This document shows positions 47,255 to 56,650 of a stretch of DNA of 64,000 nucleotides, one piece after another. Source of the stretch: Pseudomonadota bacterium (lineage in GTDB: Bacteria > Pseudomonadota > Alphaproteobacteria > Rhizobiales > Beijerinckiaceae); the NCBI GenBank assembly GCA_021781815.1, contig JAJXWB010000016.1:1-64000 (forward strand). Reading direction: 5' to 3'. Numbering within the stretch: the stretch's first letter is position 1; each line of letters opens with the position of its first letter. The notes below the pieces were generated by a model. It made no database searches, was not told where the DNA came from, and was given only the letters and a program-made list of their open reading frames with translations. A program made the position numbers and the translations under genes.

Positions 47255-47701
47255 ATGGCTGATACTTCCCAACAACTTCTGGACAAGGCGCAGGCTGCGG
47301 CGGAGGCCGCGCGGCAGGCGGCAGACGCGGCGCACAGCTATGCCGATCAGGTCGCGGCGCTCGCGGGCGCGGCGGGACACGCCGCGTCCGGCGGGGCGAT
47401 CGATCCCTTCGTCTTCCGCCTCGCAATTTTCGCCCTGGCTGTGTTCGTCGGCTATTATGTCGTGTGGTCAGTGACGCCGGCGCTGCACACACCGCTGATG
47501 TCGGTCACCAACGCAATTTCCTCGGTCATCGTGGTCGGCGCCCTGCTCTCGGTCGGCGTCGACGCCTCGACCGTCGGCGACGACGGCCCGCTCTGGGCGC
47601 GCGCTTTCGGCTTCATCGCGCTCATCCTCGCTTCGGTGAACATATTCGGCGGCTTCCTCGTCACCGAACGCATGCTCTCCATGTACAAGAAGAAGGGCTG
47701 A
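47255..47701 (+). CDS. pntAB: NAD(P) transhydrogenase subunit alpha part 2 (PntAB)
   Basis: 148 aa. An Ala/Gln-rich N-terminal extension (about 1-45) precedes three or four membrane helices with [25 protein letters not shown], the signature of transhydrogenase domain II. It is 48 bp after pntAA and 4 bp before pntB. The N-terminal extension is longer than in most PntAB. Confidence 0.94.
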   Translation: MADTSQQLLDKAQAAAEAARQAADAAHSYADQVAALAGAAGHAASGGAIDPFVFRLAIFALAVFVGYYVVWSVTPALHTPLMSVTNAISSVIVVGALLSVGVDASTVGDDGPLWARAFGFIALILASVNIFGGFLVTERMLSMYKKKG

Positions 47702-47705
47702 CGCG

Positions 47706-49109
47706 ATGAACGCCAATCTCGCAGCCGTCCTGTATCTCGTCTCGGGCGTTCTCTTCATCCTCGCCCTGCGCGGACTGTCGTCTCCCTCGACCTCGCGTCA
47801 GGGAAACCGTTACGGCATGATCGGCATGGCGATCGCCATTCTGACAACGCTCGCCTACCAGATCCCCGCCGGCATCTCTGCCTGGCTGCTCGTGATCGTC
47901 GGCATGGCGATCGGCGGCGGTTTCGGCGCCGTGCTCGCCCGCCGCATCGAAATGACGAAGATGCCGCAGCTCGTGGCTTTCTTCCATTCGCTCGTAGGTC
48001 TCGCCGCGGTGCTGGTCGCCGCCGGCGCGCTCTATGCCCCGCAGGCCTTCGGCATCGGCACGGTCGAGCACATCCATAGCGCAAGCCTCGTCGAAATGTC
48101 GCTTGGCGCAGCGATCGGCGCCATCACCTTCACGGGTTCGGTCATCGCCTTCGCCAAGCTCGACGGCCGCATGTCCGGCGCGCCGATCCTGCTTCCGCAG
48201 CGCCATCTCATCAACATCGCTCTGGCTGCGGCGCTGGTCGTGCTGATCGCCATCTTCATGGGAACGGCGAGCCATTTCCTGTTCTTCGTGATGGTGGCCA
48301 TTGCGCTCGTGATCGGCGTCACGCTCATCATCCCGATTGGCGGCGCCGACATGCCCGTCGTCGTGTCGATGCTCAACTCCTATTCGGGCTGGGCGGCCGC
48401 AGGCATCGGCTTCACGCTCGGCAATCTCGCGCTGATCATCACCGGCGCGCTGGTCGGCTCGTCGGGCGCGATCCTGTCCTACATCATGTGCAAGGCGATG
48501 AACCGCTCGTTCTTCTCCGTCATTCTCGGCGGCTTCGGCGGCGAGACGGCGGCGGCGGGCGCGGGCGTGGTCGAGACGCGCCCGGTCAAGCAGGGCTCGG
48601 CGGAGGACGCCGCCTACATCATGCAGAATGCGTCCAAGGTCATCATCGTGCCGGGCTACGGCATGGCTGTCGCGCAGGCGCAGCACGCGCTGCGCGAAAT
48701 GGCCGACGTGCTGAAGAAGGAAGGCGTCGACGTCAAATACGCTATCCATCCGGTCGCCGGCCGCATGCCCGGCCATATGAACGTGCTGCTGGCCGAAGCC
48801 AACGTGCCCTATGACGAGGTGTTCGAACTCGAGGACATCAACTCCGAATTTGGACAGGCGGATGTGGCTTTCGTCATCGGCGCCAATGACGTGACCAACC
48901 CCGCGGCCAAGACCGATCCGAAATCGCCGATCTACGGCATGCCCATCCTCGACGTCGAAAAGGCCAAGACCGTTCTGTTCATCAAGCGCGGCATGGGCTC
49001 GGGCTATGCCGGCGTCGAGAACGAATTGTTCTTCCGCGACAACACGATGATGCTGTTCGGCGATGCCAAGAAGGTGACGGAAGCCATTCTCAAGTCGCTC
49101 TCGCACTAG
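47706..49109 (+). CDS. pntB: NAD(P) transhydrogenase subunit beta (PntB)
   Basis: 467 aa. About nine membrane helices (1-265) with proton-path residues, then the NADP(H)-binding domain III with IIVPGYGMAVAQAQHALREM, PVAGRMPGHMNVLLAEANVPY and the FVIGANDVTNPAAKTDP block. Last gene of the pnt operon; a clear terminator follows. Confidence 0.96.
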   Translation: MNANLAAVLYLVSGVLFILALRGLSSPSTSRQGNRYGMIGMAIAILTTLAYQIPAGISAWLLVIVGMAIGGGFGAVLARRIEMTKMPQLVAFFHSLVGLAAVLVAAGALYAPQAFGIGTVEHIHSASLVEMSLGAAIGAITFTGSVIAFAKLDGRMSGAPILLPQRHLINIALAAALVVLIAIFMGTASHFLFFVMVAIALVIGVTLIIPIGGADMPVVVSMLNSYSGWAAAGIGFTLGNLALIITGALVGSSGAILSYIMCKAMNRSFFSVILGGFGGETAAAGAGVVETRPVKQGSAEDAAYIMQNASKVIIVPGYGMAVAQAQHALREMADVLKKEGVDVKYAIHPVAGRMPGHMNVLLAEANVPYDEVFELEDINSEFGQADVAFVIGANDVTNPAAKTDPKSPIYGMPILDVEKAKTVLFIKRGMGSGYAGVENELFFRDNTMMLFGDAKKVTEAILKSLSH

Positions 49110-49134
49110 AACGGCGACCTTCAAACGAAACTCC

Positions 49135-49156
49135 GGGCGGCGTGAGCCGCCCTTTT
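49135..49156 (+). terminator. Intrinsic terminator after pntB
   Basis: GGGCGGC (49135-49141), loop GTGA, GCCGCCC (49146-49152), then TTTT. It lies 26 bp after the pntB stop. Confidence 0.85.
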
Positions 49157-49224
49157 CGTTTCCGCGCGTGGACAGCGGGCGCCTTTGCTCCATATTGACG
49201 ACCACGAATTCGCGAACGGACAGC

Positions 49225-50118
49225 ATGGCGGCGGACACGGCGAAGATCGCAGACGGCGACGAGACGGCGGCGCAACCGCAGCCTGTCCGGCGCGCCGGTT
49301 GGGCGCGCGGCGGCCGCATCGCGCTGGCGCTCGCGCTCCTTGCGCTTGCGGTCTATCTCGCGCCTCTCGCCTGGCTCAGCATCATCCAGCGCCAGATCGT
49401 CTTCCCGCGGTCGACGACCAATGTCGCGCCCGCCGACGCCGGCCTGCCCTGGGCGCGCGAAGTGCGGGTGGAGACCGACGATGGCGAATCTCTCGTCGGC
49501 TGGTTCATTCCCCCCGAGACAGGCAAGCCCTTCCTGATCTACCTGCACGGCAACGCCGGCACGCTGAAGGGCCGGGCGGCGCGGCTGCGGACGCTGACGG
49601 ACGATGGCGCGGGCCTGCTGGCGATCGAGTGGCGTGGCTATGGCGGCTCGACAGGCGCACCGTCCCAGTCCGGGTTGCAGCGCGATGCGCTGGCGGCCTA
49701 CGACTACGCCATCGCCTCCGGCGCCGACCCGAAGGACATCGTGCCCATCGGCGAATCACTCGGCACGGGTTTGGCGATCTGGCTCGCCGGCCAGCGACAG
49801 GTCGCCGGTCTCGTGCTCGATTCGCCCTATTCCTCGATCGTCGGCGTCGGCGCGTCGCGCTACTGGATGTATCCCGTGCGCCTGGTGACGCGCGATCCGT
49901 TTCCGGCCATCGACTGGGTCCGGCGCGTCCATGTGCCGATCTTCGCGGTCGCCGGCGACGACGACCACGTGATCCCCATTTCATCCGCGCAGGAAGTGTT
50001 GGCCGCCGCAAGCGAGCCAAAGACCTTTGTCGTCGTTCCCGGAGCCGACCACGTCGTGCTGGCGCGGCCGGAGATCATGAAGCAGGCGAAGGCGTTTATC
50101 GCCGCCGTGGCGAAGTAG
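49225..50118 (+). CDS. Membrane-anchored alpha/beta hydrolase (ABHD13/17-like)
   Basis: 297 aa from the ATG at 49225; a GTG at 49168 is unlikely. One N-terminal membrane helix (about 30-52) is followed by the hydrolase domain: FLIYLHGNAGTLKGRA (oxyanion region), nucleophile elbow GESLG, the catalytic aspartate in AVAGDDDHVIP and histidine in PGADHVVLA. Related proteins are serine hydrolases of unknown or thioesterase substrate. Confidence 0.87.
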   Translation: MAADTAKIADGDETAAQPQPVRRAGWARGGRIALALALLALAVYLAPLAWLSIIQRQIVFPRSTTNVAPADAGLPWAREVRVETDDGESLVGWFIPPETGKPFLIYLHGNAGTLKGRAARLRTLTDDGAGLLAIEWRGYGGSTGAPSQSGLQRDALAAYDYAIASGADPKDIVPIGESLGTGLAIWLAGQRQVAGLVLDSPYSSIVGVGASRYWMYPVRLVTRDPFPAIDWVRRVHVPIFAVAGDDDHVIPISSAQEVLAAASEPKTFVVVPGADHVVLARPEIMKQAKAFIAAVAK

Positions 50119-50126
50119 GCGAACGA

Positions 50127-51032
50127 CTAGACCCTGACCCGGCTCGCGCCGTCGCGGGCGATCCTGTTGTTCGGATCGATCACCAGCGCGCGCTGATAGG
50201 ACTCGGCGGCCTTCATGCGGTTGCCGCTCTTTTCATAGGCGAGTCCGAGGCCCGCCCAGCCATCGGCATTGCGATTGTCCACATTGAGCGATGCGTTGAA
50301 GTCCTCGATCGCCAGATTGTACTTACCGAGCGCGATCAGGCTCTCGCCGCGCGCCTGATAGGGCGCCGCCGCGAAGGGGTCGCGGTCGATGGCGTTGTCG
50401 AAATCGGTGACTGCGCGCTGGTGATTGCCCTCGCGCTGGTAAATCAGGCCCCGCGCATGAAAGGCCTGCGCGTTCTCCGGGTTGAGGCGGATCGCCTGAT
50501 CCAGGTCCGACAGCGCCTGGTCCAGATTGCCTTGCGCGCGCAGAAGATTGGCGCGGCCGACATAGGCGGAGGCATGACGCGGGTTTGCCTCGATGGCGCG
50601 GTTGAAATCCGCAAGCGCGGCATCGTTACGCCCGATCTGGCGTTCCGCCAGCGCGCGATTGGTATAGGCCGGCGCGTTGTTTGGATCGAGCTTGATCGTC
50701 TGGCTGAAGTCCGCGATCGCGTCAGCAATACGGCCATTGCGGGCATAGGCGTTGCCGCGCGTCAGGTAGGCTTCGGAACTCTGGGGATTGCGCTGGATGA
50801 CGTCGGTCAGCGAGTCGATATTGGATTTGGCCGCAGCCGGGTCGTCCGGCTTCACTTCGGCATATTGGGGGGCGCGGGCATCGACGCCACCGCGTCCGAA
50901 GCCGACCGTATCGCAGCCCCCGAGCGCCGCCGCAAGGCCAAACAGCGACAGCGCGAAAATACCCCGACCAAGCGGGAAGCCACCCAACGCTGAAAGGCCT
51001 ATGGTCTGACGGTTGTCAGCACACGACGACAT
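50127..51032 (-). CDS. TPR-repeat lipoprotein
   Basis: 301 aa from the ATG at 51032. A hydrophobic signal ends in ALGGC, a plausible lipobox with the cysteine at about 40, so it is probably anchored in the envelope. From about 75 to 290 run at least six tetratricopeptide repeats such as AYLTRGNAYARNGRIADAIADF and AFHARGLIYQREGNHQRAV, ending in YQRALVIDPNN. A scaffold for protein contacts; no enzymatic role. Tail to tail with the hydrolase gene, 8 bp apart. Confidence 0.88.
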   Translation of the reverse strand: MSSCADNRQTIGLSALGGFPLGRGIFALSLFGLAAALGGCDTVGFGRGGVDARAPQYAEVKPDDPAAAKSNIDSLTDVIQRNPQSSEAYLTRGNAYARNGRIADAIADFSQTIKLDPNNAPAYTNRALAERQIGRNDAALADFNRAIEANPRHASAYVGRANLLRAQGNLDQALSDLDQAIRLNPENAQAFHARGLIYQREGNHQRAVTDFDNAIDRDPFAAAPYQARGESLIALGKYNLAIEDFNASLNVDNRNADGWAGLGLAYEKSGNRMKAAESYQRALVIDPNNRIARDGASRVRV

Positions 51033-51155
51033 TGCGACCCCTTCGAGCGTTGACCGTTCCGGCAGCGATGCCCTTTCGCCAGCCAAATGGGGCGAGATCA
51101 GGGACAGTCGGGCGCAAACTCGGAGGAAACGGTCAACAATCCCTTAACAGCGTCT

Positions 51156-51189
51156 CAAAAGACACAGGCCCCGGTCGGTCGACCGGGCC
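51156..51189 (-). terminator. Intrinsic terminator after rpsU
   Basis: GGCCCCGGTC (51167-51176) pairs with GACCGGGCC (51181-51189) with one bulged base. On the minus strand the stem is followed by TGTGTCTTTTGA. It lies 15 bp after the rpsU stop. Confidence 0.7.
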
Positions 51190-51204
51190 ACGGGCGGATC
51201 CGGA

Positions 51205-51447
51205 TCAGCGCGGCGCGCCGAACATCGGCTTCGGCTTTGACGGGAGCAAGCCCTCACGCTGCATCTTCTTGCGCGCGAGCTTGCGCGCGCGGCGAACGGC
51301 CTCGGCCTTTTCGCGGGCGCGTTTTTCGGACGGCTTCTCGTAATGGCCGCGAAGCTTCATTTCGCGAAAGATGCCTTCGCGTTGCATCTTCTTTTTGAGC
51401 GCCTTCAGCGCCTGATCGACATTGTTGTCGCGAACGAGAACTTGCAC
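51205..51447 (-). CDS. rpsU: 30S ribosomal protein S21
   Basis: 80 aa from the GTG at 51447, which has AGGAGGT upstream; a longer frame to 51495 has no site. [20 protein letters not shown] and the long basic [19 protein letters not shown] part are S21. The C-terminal tail [15 protein letters not shown] is longer than in enterobacteria and usual in alphaproteobacteria. Confidence 0.95.
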   Translation of the reverse strand: MQVLVRDNNVDQALKALKKKMQREGIFREMKLRGHYEKPSEKRAREKAEAVRRARKLARKKMQREGLLPSKPKPMFGAPR

Positions 51448-51710
51448 CGGACCTCCTGTATGGGCCTCAACAGCCAGAATTCTGGAAACACGCAACCGCC
51501 CGCGCCCGCAAGGGCGCAGCGGTGAAGGGCTGGCGATTAACAGAATCCCGGAGTTTTGTCCATCGCTTCACCGTAAGAGATTCCGGTAGGGCCGCATGGC
51601 GCCTGCGCCCAATGGAGTCTGTTTCCAAACAGCCGCCGAACGGATATGTCTGGCGAGGAATAGCCGCGCCGAAGCTGCGCGGCGCAAACGGCCTTTGGCC
51701 TGGGCGATCG

Positions 51711-52040
51711 ATGCTTGATCTCGCGCATAAGATCAGCGCTCTCAAACAGCGCCAGAGCGAATTGGACGATCTCGTCTCCACCGCCGATTCCCGGCTCGAT
51801 CTGTTGCTGAACGAGCAGATGTGCGACGCCGATCCCGCCCGTCGCGCCCTCGCTGCGACCATTGCGCGACAATATTTGTCGCTTGGCGACCTGCTGTATC
51901 AACTGGGCGAAGTCAGCGCACGGCTGGACGACGCGGAAAGTCTCGCCGGCGCGCTGAAGGAGGCGGCGGTCTCGACGCCGATTCTGCAAAAGCTCCGCCT
52001 GCGCAACGCCGCAACCAGGGCCTCGCCGAAAGCGGATTGA
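51711..52040 (+). CDS. Hypothetical small helical protein
   Basis: 109 aa from the ATG at 51711. Mostly helical with a coiled-coil-like start (MLDLAHKISALKQRQSELDD). The 99 codons in frame upstream have lower GC at the third position than the part after 51711, so the shorter start is preferred; no clear ribosome-binding site is seen. No family recognised. Upstream 51448-51710 holds small stem-loops (GCCGCGC/GCGCGGC at 51663-51683) and the rpsU promoter. Confidence 0.5.
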   Translation: MLDLAHKISALKQRQSELDDLVSTADSRLDLLLNEQMCDADPARRALAATIARQYLSLGDLLYQLGEVSARLDDAESLAGALKEAAVSTPILQKLRLRNAATRASPKAD

Positions 52041-52067
52041 AGCGTCTCGACGCCGCCACCCCGGGCC

Positions 52068-53168
52068 TTAAGGATAAACCCGTGTCACATGCCCCATTTT
52101 CCGGCCGGGGCGGCTCTCCGCCTTGCCGTAGAGGTGCAGGCATGCGCCCGGTTCCGTCAGCAGCGCGCGCCACTGCTCGACCTGATCGCCGATCAGATTG
52201 CGCATCTCGATCCGGCCGCGCCGTTTCGGCGACCCCAGCGGCCAGCCCGCGATCGCGCGAACATGCTGTTCGAATTGCGAGGTTTCCGCGCCGTCGGTCG
52301 TCCAGTGGCCGGAATTGTGGACGCGCGGGGCAATCTCGTTGACCACCACCCGCTCGCGGCGGACGCCAGCGGGGTCGGTTTCCGCGACCAGAAACATCTC
52401 GACCGCGATCACGCCGACATAGTCCAGCGCGTCGAGGATTTTGTGCGTGATCTCCATCGCCTCGGCCGCCGTCTCTGGCGCCATGTGCGCGGGCGCGCGG
52501 GTGAGCGAGAGGATGTGATTCTCGTGCTCGTTCTCGCAGACGTCGAACGCAGCGAAGGCGCCGTCGAGCCCGCGCGCGCCGATGACCGAGACTTCCCGCT
52601 CGAAGGCGACGAAGCCCTCCAGGATGCAGGGCGCGCCGCCAAGCGCGCGAAACGCCGCGCCGACGTCCGAGCCTTCGCGCAGTGCGAACTGGCCCTTGCC
52701 GTCGTAGCCAAAGCGCCGGGTCTTGAGGATCGCCGGGCGGCCGAGCTGGCCTATGTGCCGGGCGAGCGCGCCCGCGTTGTCGATAGCCGCATAGGGCGCC
52801 GTGGGAATGCCGAGGCCGCGCAGGAAATCTTTCTCAACAAGCCTGTCCTGCGTCTTTTCGAGCGCCAGCGGTCCCGGCCGCACCGGTTTTCTCGCGGCCA
52901 GAAACGCCGCGGTCGCTGCGGGCACGTTCTCGAATTCGTAGGTGACGACGTCCACGGCCTCGGCGAAGCGGGCGAGCGCCGCCTCGTCGGTCCATTCGGC
53001 GACGGTTGCCGCGGCCGAGACCTGGCAGGCCGGCTCGCCCGGATGATGCGAGAACACGTGCGTCTTCAGGCCGAGCCGCGCCGCAGCCATGGCGATCATG
53101 CGGCCGAGTTGGCCGCCGCCGAGCACGCCGATCGTGTCGCCCGGCTTCAGCGCGGCTTCAAGCGTCAT
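52068..53168 (-). CDS. purK: N5-carboxyaminoimidazole ribonucleotide synthase
   Basis: 366 aa from the ATG at 53168. ATP-grasp enzyme: N-terminal [20 protein letters not shown]-binding [26 protein letters not shown], and [14 protein letters not shown] with metal ligands. It converts AIR to N5-CAIR. It overlaps purE by 11 bp, so translation is coupled. Confidence 0.95.
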   Translation of the reverse strand: MTLEAALKPGDTIGVLGGGQLGRMIAMAAARLGLKTHVFSHHPGEPACQVSAAATVAEWTDEAALARFAEAVDVVTYEFENVPAATAAFLAARKPVRPGPLALEKTQDRLVEKDFLRGLGIPTAPYAAIDNAGALARHIGQLGRPAILKTRRFGYDGKGQFALREGSDVGAAFRALGGAPCILEGFVAFEREVSVIGARGLDGAFAAFDVCENEHENHILSLTRAPAHMAPETAAEAMEITHKILDALDYVGVIAVEMFLVAETDPAGVRRERVVVNEIAPRVHNSGHWTTDGAETSQFEQHVRAIAGWPLGSPKRRGRIEMRNLIGDQVEQWRALLTEPGACLHLYGKAESRPGRKMGHVTRVYP

Positions 53169-53667
53169 CGGATGGCCGTTCTGCAACGGCGTCAGTCTGT
53201 TTCGCGCGCCAGGCGTCCAGGCGGCCGGCAAGCTTTGAATCGTTCAGCGCCAGCACGGCGACGGCAAGCAGCGCGGCGTTGACTGCGCCGGCCTTGCCTA
53301 TGGCGAGCGCGCCCACGGGAACGCCCGCGGGCATCTGAACGATCGAGAGCAGGGAATCCTGCCCCGACAGCGCCTTGGACTCGACCGGCACGCCAAACAC
53401 CGGCAGCGGCGTCATGGACGCCGTCATTCCCGGCAGATGCGCGGCGCCGCCGGCGCCGGCGATGACGACCTTGAACCCCGCCGCCCTCGCGTTTCTGGCG
53501 AAAGCGACGAGCCGGTCGGGCGTCCGGTGGGCCGAGACGATGCGCGCATCGAAACCGACGCCGAGCGCGGCCAGGGTTTCAGCGGCGTGCCGCATCGTCG
53601 CCCAGTCGGACTGGCTGCCCATGATGATGGCGACGGGCTTCTGGGGACTGTCAGGCGTCTGCTGCAC
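53158..53667 (-). CDS. purE: N5-carboxyaminoimidazole ribonucleotide mutase
   Basis: 169 aa from the GTG at 53667 with GAGG five bases upstream; an extended frame to 53766 is Ala/Arg-rich and unlikely. The [18 protein letters not shown] and [14 protein letters not shown] motifs are diagnostic of class I PurE. Stop overlaps purK. Confidence 0.95.
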   Translation of the reverse strand: MQQTPDSPQKPVAIIMGSQSDWATMRHAAETLAALGVGFDARIVSAHRTPDRLVAFARNARAAGFKVVIAGAGGAAHLPGMTASMTPLPVFGVPVESKALSGQDSLLSIVQMPAGVPVGALAIGKAGAVNAALLAVAVLALNDSKLAGRLDAWRAKQTDAVAERPSDDA

Positions 53668-53758
53668 TGGCGCCTCGCGGCTGGCGACGAAAATGGGCGG
53701 ATAAACGAAGGCGCGGGCGGTGGCAAGCGCGCGCGGCGGCGCTGGGCGGATCGCAAGC

Positions 53759-53977
53759 CTACGCAATAATATCCGGCGTCAACTGATCCTCGACAAAGGA
53801 CAGCCGGTCGCGTAGCGCCAGTTTTCGCTTTTTCAGGCGCTGAACCTGAAGCTGGTCGCCGGGACCGACGGCGGCCAGCGCGTCGATGGCGGCGTCGAGA
53901 TCGCGATGCTCCTGGCGCAGGCGTTCGAGTTCTGCTTCGAGCGCATCGCGTTCCTCGTCTGAAATTTTCGGGGGCAT
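53759..53977 (-). CDS. YdcH-family (DUF465) protein, copy 1
   Basis: 72 aa from the ATG at 53977 (a TTG at 53989 adds four residues). Two helices with [18 protein letters not shown] and [12 protein letters not shown], the DUF465 pattern; a helical hairpin of unknown function. It precedes purE on the same strand by 91 bp. A second copy starts 266 bp away on the other strand. Confidence 0.85.
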   Translation of the reverse strand: MPPKISDEERDALEAELERLRQEHRDLDAAIDALAAVGPGDQLQVQRLKKRKLALRDRLSFVEDQLTPDIIA

Positions 53978-54242
53978 GAGATCCGGCAAAATGGTGCGGG
54001 CGAACCTCGCCCGACGTGTATCGGGATGCAGATAACGTTTCGCACATCGCCTGTCAGCGACGACGATGAATTATCGCCCTGACCGCGCATCGCGGCAAGC
54101 GCTTCGTTTACCTTTGCTGCGACGCCGCGCCGCAGCATTCAGTCCCCATTAAATTTGATTGACGTCCGCCGCACAAATCGCTTGCGCGCCTCTTCGCGTA
54201 TGTCATGATTTCGTCGTATGCGACCTATCAAGGAGGAGCCGC

Positions 54243-54431
54243 ATGTCGTTGCAAGCCCATCTCGCCGAACTTGAGCGCCGTCACAAATCGCTCGAGAGCG
54301 AAATCGAGAAGGAATCTCTTCGCCCCGCCACGAATGAGGCGCATTTGCACGAGCTGAAGAAGAAAAAGCTGCGACTTAAGGACGAGATCACGAAGCTGAA
54401 ATCGGACGGACAGGAGGATACTGTCCACTGA
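54243..54431 (+). CDS. YdcH-family (DUF465) protein, copy 2
   Basis: 62 aa from the ATG at 54243, with a perfect AGGAGG six bases upstream. LAELERRHKSLESEIEKE and HELKKKKLRLKDEI match DUF465. It is divergent from copy 1; the 265 bp between hold both promoters and nothing else I can see. Confidence 0.88.
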   Translation: MSLQAHLAELERRHKSLESEIEKESLRPATNEAHLHELKKKKLRLKDEITKLKSDGQEDTVH

Positions 54432-54464
54432 TCCGCGGAACCGGCTCCGGCCGCCGGCGAAATC

Positions 54465-54503
54465 AAAATCCCCGGTCCGCGTCGCTCGCGGCCGGGGATT
54501 TTT
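54465..54503. terminator. Bidirectional terminator between ydcH copy 2 and prpE
   Basis: AAAATCCCCGG (54465-54475) pairs with CCGGGGATTTTT (54492-54503), A-rich on the left and T-rich on the right, so it can end transcription from both sides. Confidence 0.8.
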
Positions 54504-54576
54504 GTTGCGCAAACTTTGGCGCGCCATGTTCGTCCACCCGCGCCGCGCGGTCAGCAATCCGCGGCGCAGCGCAAGC

Positions 54577-56478
54577 TCACACGCCGTGATTTTCCAGCGC
54601 CGCGGCGATCTCGTCGAGAATCGCCGGATCGTCGATGGTAGCGGGCATCGCCCATTGGTCGTGGTCGGCGATCTTCTTCATGGTCGCTCGCAAGATTTTC
54701 CCTGAACGCGTCTTGGGCAGGCGATCGATGCAGATCGCGATCTTGAAGGCCGCGACCGGTCCGATTTTTTCACGCACGAGGGCCACGATCTCTTTCTCGA
54801 TCATTTCATGCGGTTTCGTGACGCCTGCCTTCAGTACGACGAAGCCGCAGGGCTGTTCGCCCTTGAGTGCATCCTTTATGCCGATGACCGCACATTCCGC
54901 CACATCGGGATGGCCGGACAGGACTTCCTCCATGCCGCCGGTCGAGAGCCTGTGGCCAGCGACGTTGATGATGTCGTCGGTGCGCCCCATGATATAGAGA
55001 TAGCCGTCCTCGTCGATGAATCCGGCGTCCGCCGTCTTATAGAAGCCGGGGAACTCGTCGAGATAGCTTTCGCGCATGCGCGTGTCGTTCTGCCAGAGCG
55101 TTGGCAGGGCGCCGGGGGGCAGCGGCATCTTCACGACGATCGAACCCATCTGGCCGGTCGCAACGGGCCTGGCGCCTTCATCGACGATCTGCACGTCGTA
55201 GCCGGGCATGGCCACGGTCGGCGAGCCGTATTTCACCGGCAATTGACCAAGGCCGACCGGATTGCCGGCGATGCACCAGCCTGTCTCCGTCTGCCACCAG
55301 TGATCGAGCACCGGCTTTTTCAGAATGTCCTCGGCCCACTGGATCGTGTCTGGATCGGCGCGTTCGCCGGCGAGGAAAAGCGTCCGCATGCACGAGAGGT
55401 CGTAGCGCGCGACATGCTCGGCCTTCGGGTCTTCCTTCTTGATCGCGCGAAACGCGGTCGGCGCTGTGAACAGCGCGGCGATCCTGTGCTCGGAGATCAT
55501 GCGCCAGAAGGCGCCGGCGTCGGGGGTGCCGATCGGCTTGCCCTCATAGACGATCGTCGTCGCGCCATGCAGCAGCGGCGCATAGACGATGTAGGAATGG
55601 CCGACGACCCAGCCCACGTCGGACGCAGCCCAGAACGCCTCGCCGGGCTCGATGCCGTAGAGGTTCTTCATCGTCCATTTCAACGCGACCATATGGCCGC
55701 CGTTGTCGCGCACGACGCCCTTGGGGACGCCGGTCGTGCCGGATGTGTAGAGGATGTAGAGCGGATCGGTCGCGGCGAGTTCGACGCAATCGGCCGTCCT
55801 GCCTGCGGCCTTCGCCCTGTCGACGGCGTTGGCCCAGTCGTGGTCGCGGCCCGCGACCATCGAGGCCACCGATTGCGGACGCTGCAGCATCATCACCGCC
55901 GAGGGCTTCGAACTCGACAGATCGATCGCCTGATCGAGCAACGGCTTGTAATGAACGACACGGCCAGGCTCGATGCCGCAGGATGCGGCCATGATCGCCT
56001 TCGGCTTGGCGTCGTCAATGCGGGTGGCCAGCTCCTTCGCGGCGAACCCGCCGAACACGACGGAATGGATCGCGCCGATGCGCGCGCAGGCGAGCATGGC
56101 GAAGACGGCTTCGGCGATCATCGGCATGTAGACGATGACGCGATCGCCCTTCGTCACGCCAAGATCTTGCAGCACGGCGGCGAGCGTCGCGACTTCGTCG
56201 AGCGTTTCGCCATAAGTGTAGGTGCGCTGCGAATTGGTGACGGGCGAGTCGTAGACGAGCGCGCGCTGGCCGGCGCGGCCGTTCTTCACATGGCGATCGA
56301 GCGCATTGTAGCAGGTGTTGCAAGTGGCGTCGGGAAACCAGCGGCCGTACACGCCGGCATTCGGATCGAACACGATCCTCGGTGGCTTGATCCAGTCGAT
56401 TTCGCGGGCGGCGTCCGCCCAGAAAGCCTGCGGATCCTTGCGCCACTGTCCATAGACTTCGGCGTAACGGCTGGTCAT
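54577..56478 (-). CDS. prpE: Propionyl-CoA synthetase (PrpE-like)
   Basis: 633 aa, the PrpE length. Acyl-adenylate motifs: P-loop LYTSGTTGVPKGVVRDNGGH, WWQTETGW, and DFPGFYKTADAGFIDEDGY followed by GRTDDIINVAGHRLSTG; the acylation lysine is in TRSGKILRA. N-terminal ACAS domain begins YGQWRKDPQAFW. PrpE activates propionate; acetate is an alternative. No other methylcitrate or methylmalonate gene is nearby. Confidence 0.92.
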   Translation of the reverse strand: MTSRYAEVYGQWRKDPQAFWADAAREIDWIKPPRIVFDPNAGVYGRWFPDATCNTCYNALDRHVKNGRAGQRALVYDSPVTNSQRTYTYGETLDEVATLAAVLQDLGVTKGDRVIVYMPMIAEAVFAMLACARIGAIHSVVFGGFAAKELATRIDDAKPKAIMAASCGIEPGRVVHYKPLLDQAIDLSSSKPSAVMMLQRPQSVASMVAGRDHDWANAVDRAKAAGRTADCVELAATDPLYILYTSGTTGVPKGVVRDNGGHMVALKWTMKNLYGIEPGEAFWAASDVGWVVGHSYIVYAPLLHGATTIVYEGKPIGTPDAGAFWRMISEHRIAALFTAPTAFRAIKKEDPKAEHVARYDLSCMRTLFLAGERADPDTIQWAEDILKKPVLDHWWQTETGWCIAGNPVGLGQLPVKYGSPTVAMPGYDVQIVDEGARPVATGQMGSIVVKMPLPPGALPTLWQNDTRMRESYLDEFPGFYKTADAGFIDEDGYLYIMGRTDDIINVAGHRLSTGGMEEVLSGHPDVAECAVIGIKDALKGEQPCGFVVLKAGVTKPHEMIEKEIVALVREKIGPVAAFKIAICIDRLPKTRSGKILRATMKKIADHDQWAMPATIDDPAILDEIAAALENHGV

Positions 56479-56650
56479 CGTCTCCTCCGCGCAATTGTGG
56501 CGACGTCGCCTGGCGCGCGCCCGCGCCCTCAGACTCCGCCCGCCAGACCTTGCAGCGATTCATGGCTTCGGCAAATGGCGAATGCAATGGCGATCTGCTT
56601 AGCTCTTAGGCTATAGGCTGACGGCCGCCGTCGCAGGAGAACGCGGATTG

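Noticed and set aside
45662-47380. Long minus-strand open frame (572 codons) opposite pntAA
   Set aside because: Arg/Gly/His-rich translation without motifs; the plus strand carries unmistakable PntAA. A shadow caused by GC-rich codon usage.
47661-49319. Long minus-strand open frame opposite pntB
   Set aside because: Low-complexity Arg/His/Asp translation and full overlap with PntB, whose motifs are clear.
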